From Cladocopium goreaui (Eukaryota > Sar > Dinophyceae > Suessiales > Symbiodiniaceae): a DNA stretch of 64,000 bases. A program made the position numbers and the translations under genes. The stretch is taken from contig CAMXCT020003207.1 in NCBI GenBank assembly GCA_947184155.2, forward strand, positions 1 to 64,000, written 5' to 3'. Below, one piece after another: positions 58,801-64,000 of the stretch. Every line of letters starts with the position of its first letter. The stretch's first letter is position 1. The notes under the pieces are model-generated. The model ran no database searches. It saw only the letters and a list, made by a program, of their open reading frames with translations, and had not been told where the DNA came from.

Positions 58801-60465
58801 TCACATGGATGATAGCTTTATGATTTCAATATTTGGTTGCCCAAAGATGTCCAAAGTACAAAAAGAATGTATAAGCCAATTTTCAGGGGTGGTTCATAGT
58901 TGTCCTTTTCTTCGTGGGATAACTTGGAGTTGCAAACATGATGGAATCAATCTGGTTTGCTTGCAAATTTAACCCTCAAGAGTTTTTGGGCAAAATAGAA
59001 TGGAAACGGAAGTTTTCATAGTCTAGTTAAAATCAAGTACTGTGCCTGCCACTACTCAGGTAAAGAAGAAGAACGGTGAGATCCTAATGACTGCAAAGGC
59101 ATACAATGGCCGGATCATTCTCATGTGGCTTAACCACTGCTTGCTGGATGCCGTGCAACACCATGCCGACCATCAAATCCTCTTGATGACAAGTGTGGCA
59201 ATGATTTTTGGTTGATATATTCCAACTTGTGACGTTACAATTATTGTTAATTGTTAATTTACAAATTGAATTCATAGATTTTAGTTTCACAAGAAACCAA
59301 TGAAATAGGAGGGGTTCGAGTTTCCTTGGGTTCTGTAACCACCAAACCCACCATGGCCCATCCAGCTGTGCCAAGGAGCTCATTGGCGAAATTCATGACC
59401 ACCATGGAAGCGAACGACCGCTTCTTGCAGCATGGCTGCACTTGACAGGGCCCGGTCAAGACCCGGTGAGGATTAAGTATTATCAGTAAATTTATTGATA
59501 TGTAAGCTAGGATGAATACTATTACCTCTAATTCATGAAACAAGTACACTGATTATATAATATTATATATACCCGGACCTTCCAAAGACTGTTGTAATTA
59601 TACTTTGTCCTTCCAAATTTACAAACGGTCTGGTTACTTAGGCCATAAACATTCCGACACGCTTCATGGTTAGACATTGGTTGAACGCCTGAACTTGTAG
59701 CACCCAATGCTTGCAATTTTCTCGATCCAAGGACACAAGAAGCTGCAGAGTCACTGCATGATTCGGGCATGAAATTTGTCAACATGCATTGTGCACTATC
59801 TGTGGCGCACATTAGGCTTGGGTTTTGTCGTGCCACCATGTGCCGCTTGGGATATTGTTACTTAACTTGCATGGCCCACTCTCAGAGGCTGCAAAAAAGC
59901 ATTTGGCTGATGAAGCCGAAACTACATGCTCCTTATCTGATGTAGAAACAACACCACAAAATCAACCTATGTTGATTTCAGATCAAGAAAATTCAGTTGC
60001 TGATGAAACCAAATCTTGAGACTTCTCATTGGATTTGGAAACAACGTCCTGTAAATGCAAATGAATGCCGGGGTTCAGGTCACACAGGCCATAGGCCATG
60101 GTCCCATCGGAATGTTAATGTCAACCCTGGATTAATAAACCACCATGCTATTTCACTGCAGGGGTACCATTTTAGTAGCCAATCATTGCTATTTTAAGGG
60201 GCCCAAATTAATCAACCAGGGTTTATTAATCCGGGGTTTACATTAATTAAGATCATTGGTTGTATCCTGGCACCTAGGTGCTTATTCATATTTGCAAAGA
60301 TGTTCGGCGCTACAGCGCTTTGGACTCATATAGTTTGCATGCAACATGTTTTTTCGCGCGTGCCCTACTAGTTGTTCTTCACGTGAATCCCCAAGGAGCC
60401 AATCCAAGAATGTGGCACACATTTATCGATGAAGATGCGATGCGCTGGGTGAAAGGTAGCTTAGC
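43809..60465 (+). CDS. Large multi-exon gene of a dinoflagellate-type family with a PPC methyltransferase-like domain
   Basis: A chain of same-strand exons behind AG|G acceptors reads, in order: QFLCEFLAQFCGKLPND (43809-43944); a Lys/Glu-rich region (44831-46919); MFLVPDDLQTAVDTFQDTQT (about 47062-47220); a methyltransferase-like domain (48741-49869); basic KKVRKRIEKNKAKKATVRRY (50205-50400); QVYPKGYGKAIASIHASW (50536-50650); an acidic tail exon (52821-53411); WMTRMEIIAKFGSTEVADQI (53690-54020); Lys/Ser-rich linkers (54130-54900); 54992-55740; a large conserved domain (57486-58283); AYNGRIILMWLNHCLLDAV (59062-59210); and ANPRMWHTFIDEDAMRWVKG (to 60465). Several exons share a style I recall from abundant uncharacterised dinoflagellate proteins. 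It may be two adjacent genes instead of one. Function unknown. Confidence 0.5.
44831..46922 (+). CDS. Lys/Glu-rich exon with AT-hook/RGG-like patch
   Basis: The exon starts after TTTTCCAG|G with EKRQQEKAASKESEGKDEGG. The first half is acidic with five EEV(E/K)EPxEV-type repeats. A basic GRGRGRPRGRGGRGRGRGKR patch near 45540-45600 resembles AT-hook/RGG motifs. The second half is Lys/Glu-rich with four 27-residue repeats (KADEGRDQDEQTKIAGTKKS...). The frame changes at 46259-46266, where a run of seven A replaces the six A of the next copy; after it the protein continues to FERMAQKRDEKKPKRVKKPL. A nuclear, nucleic-acid-binding, disordered region is likely. The shift could be an assembly error or real. 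Confidence 0.6.
46070..46394. repeat. 81-bp in-frame tandem repeat, four copies
   Basis: Copies start at 46070, 46151, 46232 and 46314. The third is 82 bp because of one extra A, which breaks the reading frame. Confidence 0.9.
47062..47221 (+). CDS. Small exon of the large multi-exon gene
   Basis: Frame VNLWVSALKATSC, LMRLKNEEPMFLVPDDLQTA and VDTFQDTQTWTYPHKHGPQY up to a TAA at 47229. Boundaries uncertain. No domain recognised. Confidence 0.4.
48741..49869 (+). CDS. Methyltransferase-like domain exons of the large gene
   Basis: Exon from about 48741 reads DLHNVDLFSGKGAINSAFGQ, a clear C5-methyltransferase-type motif I (DLFSGxG). The next, near 49066, reads FAYKIFNIDGANPDE. Exon near 49230-49430 reads SILRLREGGLATAGPPCGSF, then IYLNLGTSLRSKTRPFG; PPC corresponds to motif IV. 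Exon 49715-49869 reads CAVFLVEQPSSSLMLAFPYL; VEQP corresponds to motif VI, and the exon ends at a GA donor. Motif order and Cys are kept, but no target-recognition part or motif X was seen. An SAM-dependent methyltransferase fold is likely; DNA C5 activity is uncertain. Confidence 0.55.
50205..50650 (+). CDS. Two basic linker exons of the large gene
   Basis: Exon after TTTCAG (50204) gives KKVRKRIEKNKAKKATVRRY then VDQQGNRRVCQTQV. A second exon behind TCTCAG gives LRASQVYPKGYGKAIASIHA and stops at TAA near 50652. Basic, probably nucleic-acid-contacting. The alternative frames are less protein-like. Confidence 0.42.
51445..51543. repeat. 20-bp imperfect inverted repeat (possible MITE)
   Basis: Arms CTAGTAAATCAACATAGACC (51445-51464) and its complement at 51524-51543 differ at two positions. 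No clear target duplication. Confidence 0.5.
52821..53411 (+). CDS. Acidic/basic disordered exon of the large gene
   Basis: Begins behind CAG at 52820 and reads ATEKELEEAKQKRKEVGVEL, then Lys/Ala/Pro-rich sequence. It ends with PPTPPEDPPDDDDGDGDGSD and SEEARKARQIRTKRMAHARY, stopping at TAG 53409. Low complexity. The last segment looks conserved and helical. Upstream the open frame extends to 52692, but that part looks intronic. Confidence 0.5.
   Translation, partial: SLHCALDSEASTVPATEKELEEAKQKRKEVGVELVTPPSKLMKVKKSESAETFSEPKLSRAIQSKSVLEAKPGDERKVSATAVKAKAAPKQPLTIPKPEQSQQDAKRAQAVHDCLRRPSTGDMAVSQPRSKDPKDRKTAGDASGADPPTPPEDPPDDDDGDGDGSDSEEARKARQIRTKRMAHARYMRFSRSLQSS
53690..54020 (+). CDS. Exon with WMTRMEIIAKFG motif
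   Basis: Frame reads AAFRDSGMLQVLLEQWTSC, ESEFYIQVKEKRKNRSYGSR, RWMTRMEIIAKFGSTEVADQ and TMDAEVSQTHIRANPDLHGL. It has a mixed hydrophobic/charged pattern typical of a folded helical domain. No named family recognised from motifs alone. Confidence 0.5.
54130..54478 (+). CDS. Basic Lys/Ser-rich linker exon
   Basis: Begins TRQYLIWDREGEETTVDHVT, then a basic run (RKGRKHDKKHGKGKKSKGKK) and a serine-rich run. Disordered, possible nuclear-localisation sequence. Stop TGA near 54478 may be intronic. Confidence 0.45.
54590..54902 (+). CDS. Lys/Glu coiled-coil linker exon
   Basis: KGKKASKKKTMKKGKGNKRG is followed by a long KEQEAQQKKELKEQEKEREK helix-forming stretch and KNDAFKKDLRKGNQA. The open frame stops at TAA 54900. 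Confidence 0.45.
54992..55740 (+). CDS. Three short exons of the large gene
   Basis: Behind AG|G: 54992-~55094 (AMTKLSASISKGTSLEDSDK); ~55296-55434 (IEAWMTFVRSGSVVTAILAE, KPHIATMKGARSQLQKSIDA); ~55646-55740 (VGSIGTLLEDAEAADGAVTA). All look alpha-helical. 55740-57480 has one further candidate (56475-56556) and otherwise no gene. Confidence 0.38.
57486..58283 (+). CDS. Large conserved domain exon
   Basis: The longest ordinary-composition exon in this gene. Motifs include GGLGFEKYPILHPHEVLSYL, ISAYWRHAREFGEPWAVLSD, VPVGLHGDATRLWTIHRFEK, LNLVLFRPHSVRPSRYLLFS, RTLNTVFRRLLWSLEAAYDG, LTELRGDWEYHVELWRPNAS and SDTICFRCPAEAKGAAGNLY (C-x2-C-like). The mix of HGDATRLW, FRPxSxRxSR and CFRC suggests a nuclease- or transposase-like fold, but I cannot name the family. 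I recall similar domains in many uncharacterised dinoflagellate proteins. Confidence 0.55.
   Translation: MKHTEETHTIRVPVVNKKAPGGLGFEKYPILHPHEVLSYLWDEVQVQVPKSEISAYWRHAREFGEPWAVLSDASDEHVPVGLHGDATRLWTIHRFEKVMAIFLNLVLFRPHSVRPSRYLLFSIPRDKLFKNRTLNTVFRRLLWSLEAAYDGVNPQTGVAGRPLSETDQKRALCPLTKSGARFALTELRGDWEYHVELWRPNASWKSDTICFRCPAEAKGAAGNLYWNHGDGCTWELEEFGLESFVARRLRDSNLCTLAGSNLGNL
59062..59210 (+). CDS. Exon following the large domain
   Basis: After CAG|G: VKKKNGEILMTAKAYNGRII then LMWLNHCLLDAVQHH. Helical, C-terminal side of the large gene. A further possible exon at 59370-59450 reads SSLAKFMTTMEANDRFLQHG. Confidence 0.42.
59884..60019 (+). CDS. Possible exon with stop
   Basis: EAAKKHLADEAETTCSLSDV then TTPQNQPMLISDQENSVADE, ending TGA at 60017-60019. 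It could be the terminal exon of the large gene, or the exon could end earlier because 60360-60465 looks like more of the same protein. Confidence 0.35.
60119..60242. mobile_element. 124-bp MITE-like element flanked by TTAA
   Basis: Terminal inverted repeats TGTCAACCCTGGATTAATAA and its near complement (two mismatches over ~23 bp), bounded by TTAA at 60115-60118 and 60243-60246. TTAA duplication is typical of piggyBac-type transposition. Non-coding. Confidence 0.6.
60360..60465 (+). CDS. Late exon of the large gene
   Basis: Frame GANPRMWHTFIDEDAMRWVK followed by a GT donor (AAAG|GTAGC). WHTFIDED resembles a recurrent C-terminal motif in the same style of dinoflagellate proteins (recalled, not searched). 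Confidence 0.4.
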
Positions 60466-60610
60466 TGACATTATCTGACATTGGTCTTGATTATCTGGCA
60501 TGATCTGACATTCTTCTGACATTCTTCTGACATTATCTGTCATTATCTTGACATTGGTCTTGACTATCTGACATTATCTGACATGATATTCTGACATTAT
60601 CTGGCAAGTC
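60465..60610. repeat. CTGACATTATCTGACATT degenerate tandem repeat
   Basis: About 145 bp of 9-11 bp units (TCTGACATTA, CTTGACATTGG). No coding sense. Confidence 0.8.
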
Positions 60611-61071
60611 TTGTTGGGTCTGAGGAATTTGTGCAAGGGCGCATCCACGAACCCGGCACCATTGGCTTCTCAAATGTGCCAAGTTGAGGCTTCATGGGTT
60701 TCTTCAAGGGTTTTCCATTGGCTTGTTCAGTTTATGTTGATTTCAATGGTTGGCCTGTTGTTGCAGGTTATATTCTATGAAGCACTGTCTATCCCGGAAA
60801 AAGAATCTTGGCCTTCAAGTTGGGGACCACAGGAATAAAATCAAACCTTTTGGGATTTTTGGGTGGCAACAAACCATAATAAACCAGTTTCAGTTGAATC
60901 CTGGTCAGGACACGAGATCGGAGGAGAAGATGAACCCTTGGGATCCTTTTGGCATGGTGCTGTGACAACGCTTGTGTGAAAATGAGGGAGAAAAAGGGTG
61001 ATGAAGCGTGATTGGGCGTGATTGCGAAAGTACATTAGGTCCAACCGTGAAACCGTCTTTAGGCTAAAGAC

Positions 61072-61092
61072 CGTTGTTTTAATAGTCTTTGG
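61072..61092. repeat. 21-bp direct repeat, right copy
   Basis: Identical to 42036-42056. Located 212 bp before the candidate terminal SulP exon. Confidence 0.75.
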
Positions 61093-61303
61093 AAGGCCAG
61101 GGTATATATACATATATATAATCATAATAATAACAGTGCCACCACTGCTACTACTAATAATGATGATCATAATATATATATATAAAGGTATACTGTATTT
61201 AATTATATCCCCATCACACACAATCAACCAATATCTTGATATGTCTCTTTTTTTCAAGCATTTTCAACCTTACAAGGGGGATATTGGGGGTAGTATTTTT
61301 CAG

Positions 61304-61512
61304 GATTGAAGGTTGAAACATGTTTTTCAAGCATCAGGATTGTGTCATCATTGCTGGGGCCTCCGGCGGAGATATGGATTCTGAGATATGATGGTTGGCA
61401 GGAGATCCCCGGTTGGAAGCAGATGCCTGACGGCTTGAAAGGATATTTGGCCAGGATGCTGTGTGTGCAGTTCGCTGATACCTTGAAGCATGCCAATCTC
61501 AAGGAGCGTTGA
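61304..61512 (+). CDS. Probable last exon of the SulP gene (end of cyclic-nucleotide-binding-like domain)
   Basis: After CAG|G, the frame reads LLGPPAEIWILRYDGWQEIP, MPDGLKGYLARMLCVQFAD and ends KER-TGA. AEIWILRYDGW followed by a leucine-rich helix is the pattern that closes a cyclic-nucleotide-binding domain (compare the SxVWxLxxxxF strand-helix). This is just the part missing from the SulP gene, which ends abruptly near 41890. A 21-bp direct repeat lies just inside each end of the gap (42036-42056, 61072-61092). If correct, the intron is about 19.4 kb and contains another whole gene. A stray paralogous fragment is the alternative. A start at AG|G 61338 is also possible. Confidence 0.5.
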
Positions 61513-62579
61513 TGCCGTTGATGTTGATGAAATGCGGCCTTTTGCGATCTCGTGGACATTCCAAGTTTCAATCTAAAAGCGAGAGAAGTTTCAATCCCGC
61601 CATTTCCCATTAGCTGTTTAGGAGATGAACTCATTGGCCAGAAAAAAATGCCAAATTCAAGTCCTGGCTGCTGCCAGTCTTGCCTTGACGCGGACCCTCT
61701 GGTAATTGAACAGTTTGCTAAGTTTGCTATGGACGATGGCACATTTATATATAGATGATTAACTAATGATTAACCATGATTTAGAACCATGGTGATGTTC
61801 ATTGATGTTTCACAGTTCTGTTACGATACCAGAGGCTAATATCTCGATGCGAAGAAGCTGCACCCCGGGGCCCTGAGGCTATGACATGCCAGCACTTTTG
61901 GCCGACGCTTTCCCGGGAGTGAGGAACTACTTGGACGCGAGCAGTTTTCTATTCGCTGGAGGTGCGAGCAGCATCTTTGGAGGGAAGGAGCCGATTCCAA
62001 AGGCTCCAAGTTGATGTCCAAAAATCATGCACTGATGGATGGTCCCCATGAGCTAAGCCTAAGCTAATAAAAAGATAGATTGTGGCTTAATGGTAGAAGA
62101 ATATCGAAGAATATCTTAAGTACTCTTAGGATTCTTGGTCAACGTTATCTACAATCGGCTAAGTAATGATTCCCCATTCCAGACATGAGTTTTTTTTTTT
62201 TCTGGTTCCCATTTGAAGGCACAGATGGAGCGACTGAGTCATGGTCCCTCCCTGTGCTGTGGCCAGGGCACCAAGTTTCAGGAAAGATGTCACCGCAAGC
62301 AACGGAAAGATGTTAGCAGAGCAATGACATAAAGCAGCTATATATAACTTATGATAACTTGATGGTTTCCCCAGCCATAGAAATTTGGGGATGGTGGATC
62401 CGTGTTTGCTTTGTTGAATCAATCCCCAGTGGGAAAGATGGTCAGCACCAAGGTCTTCCATTGTTGCAGGCAGGGTCGAACGCACTGGAAAGGTGGGGAT
62501 TCTTCAGAGCCATGGCAAGTTGCTAGGTCCTTCTAGGTTTAACCATGTTTAACCTACTATTCCCATGAGATTCCCATTG

Positions 62580-62700
62580 GATATATACATTATATATATA
62601 TAAATTATATATATATAAATTATATATATATAAGTTATATTGTGTACATATATATATATATATCTATATATATATTATATCTGTGTGTGTGTGTGTTCAT
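62580..62700. repeat. (TATA)n / (GT)n microsatellites
   Basis: TATATATAA-type units, then a (TG)n tract at 62682-62698, directly upstream of a coding-like exon. Confidence 0.75.
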
Positions 62701-62754
62701 TAGTATCACACCGCTTTTTGCAAGTACCAGCACTTGCACATCTCTTGATCGCGG

Positions 62755-63149
62755 CGATGCAATTTCAGGCATTCAGGGCCAATGGCAAGATGCCGTGGAA
62801 GATTTGTTGCTCAACCGCAGACAGTCAGGGGATGTTTGATCATTTGAAGGGTCGACTCAAAGAGAGGCTTCTCACCCGAATGTATGGAGTGAAGTCCCAT
62901 ATTTTTGAGGGTGGAAGGGGAGAAAGGCCCATGTCACTTGTCGTATCATTTTCCTCTCTGCCGGTGCCCAGTCTTTACGTTGTGGATGGCACAGACGTGC
63001 ACATCACACAGCATTGCGATGGTCGAGCAGCATCCATTGTCCTCACGGAGCAGAGACAGCAGGTGCTCCTGCCGCCAGTGAGGCTTTCTCAAACTGAATC
63101 AGACAATCTATTTGAATATGTGTGGGTGCGGGCAGCACGTTTTGCTTGA
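62755..63149 (+). CDS. Unidentified exon or short gene
   Basis: An ATG at 62757 opens MQFQAFRANGKMPWKICCST and continues with MFDHLKGRLKERLLTRMYGV, SFSSLPVPSLYVVDGTDVHI, CDGRAASIVLTEQRQQVLLP and ESDNLFEYVWVRAARFA, stopping at TGA 63147. About 131 residues of balanced composition, so probably real coding sequence. CAG|G at 62768 could be an acceptor, making it an internal or last exon. No family recognised. Confidence 0.45.
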
Positions 63150-63819
63150 AGTTTCACGCATCCAAGCATACTTAGAATTGTGTCACAGATGTACACATTT
63201 GGTGGGGGATGGTCGAAGCTCAAAGCCTTGTCAAGTAATCACAAAGCTTAATGATGCTTCATGATGCTTCATTTGACAATGACCAGCCCACACCAAGCAT
63301 CCACAATTTGGATTCCTGCAGTCTTCCACAACAAGCATGCCGCAGCAAGCCTGCTATTTATATCGCAAGCACACACATGATCACACACACACATAGGATT
63401 GATCTAGAGTCTCTAGAGGACCTTGTAAGGAATTATGATTGTGATGACCGTTCATGTCATATTTAGAATCCTTGCCAACTTGCCAACGTTTTTTTTTTTC
63501 TCCCAAATTCGCGAAAGTCGGCGAACGTAATAGTATATGTCGCGAACAATGGCCGTTTGCGGATGAACGAATTTGGGTCAATACCCACGCACGTATATCA
63601 ACAACAGCTTTTTTTTGCGAACATGTAACGCAGCCTTCGGGTGGAAATGGTTCAAAACGAGGTAAAATTGAAGACTTAGAAAAGATAAAGACCACGCGCT
63701 GGGTTGGAAAACGAGGTCATTGATCAAACCGAGGGCAGGGAATGGAACACTAGGTACCACGGACATGTCACATGGGTCCAGCGACTTTCAGAATAACTTC
63801 CGTCGCACATATAAGCTCA

Positions 63820-63960
63820 TATATGTACATCTATAGTATCCATATCCCTATCCATATCCCTATCCATATGTATATATCCCTATCCATATGTATATATCTA
63901 TATCTCTATATATATATATCTATGTCGCGCATATGAGCTCATATATCTATATTTAGTGAT
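63820..63960. repeat. CCATATCCCTAT / TATATC tandem repeats
   Basis: Twelve-base CATATCCCTATC units passing into (TA)n tracts at the window end. Confidence 0.8.
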
Positions 63961-64000
63961 TTATATATACATATTTACTTGCCTATGTTCCTTTTATTGG

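Overview
The window reads as nuclear DNA of a dinoflagellate, most likely a symbiodiniacean or close relative. All recognisable host genes run left to right, are cut into many short exons (some under 25 nt), and use GT, GC and GA donors about equally, with AG|G acceptors. Introns hold minisatellites and AT microsatellites. Two large retroelements carry cytosine-methyltransferase-like domains, a trait already reported for dinoflagellate retrotransposons. No prokaryotic signals, rRNA, tRNA or CRISPR arrays were recognised.

Layout. (1) 1-2780: satellite-like repeats. (2) 2923-20883: a multi-exon ion-channel gene with an N-terminal ankyrin-like/cytosolic part, membrane segments, a pore/S6 region and a cytosolic tail. 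One intron, natively about 88 bp, holds a complete 10.76-kb Ty1/copia-type LTR retrotransposon (7059-17822; 300-bp LTRs differing at about 2 positions; GGCT target duplication; Met-tRNA-like primer site). (3) 20949-23249: weakly defined exons, one encoding a CxxC zinc ribbon. (4) 23250-31297: a complete 8.05-kb tyrosine-recombinase retroelement bounded by perfect split direct repeats (A1 ... B1-A2 ... B2). It encodes a recombinase, a Gag-like protein and a C5-methyltransferase/reverse-transcriptase/RNase H polyprotein. (5) 31330-33004: a broken minus-strand gene with a repeated segment. (6) 34486-37214: ten exons of an IRG-like (immunity-related GTPase type) GTPase. (7) 37670-41890: a SulP/STAS anion-transporter gene; its probable last exon lies at 61304-61512. 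(8) About 43809-60465: a large multi-exon gene of a dinoflagellate-type family with a Lys/Glu-rich region, a methyltransferase-like PPC domain, basic linkers and a large conserved C-terminal domain. It lies inside the apparent 19-kb gap in the SulP gene. (9) 62755-63149: one further unidentified exon.

The common thread is three different PPC-type methyltransferase-like domains in 64 kb: one fused to the RT of a tyrosine-recombinase element, one inside a copia polyprotein between protease and integrase, and one in a host multi-exon gene. The first keeps every core C5-methyltransferase motif and sits behind an in-frame UAG followed by a strong hairpin, which suggests stop-codon readthrough. Exon boundaries were set by eye from frame continuity and splice dinucleotides. 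Family assignments rest on motifs, not on searches.
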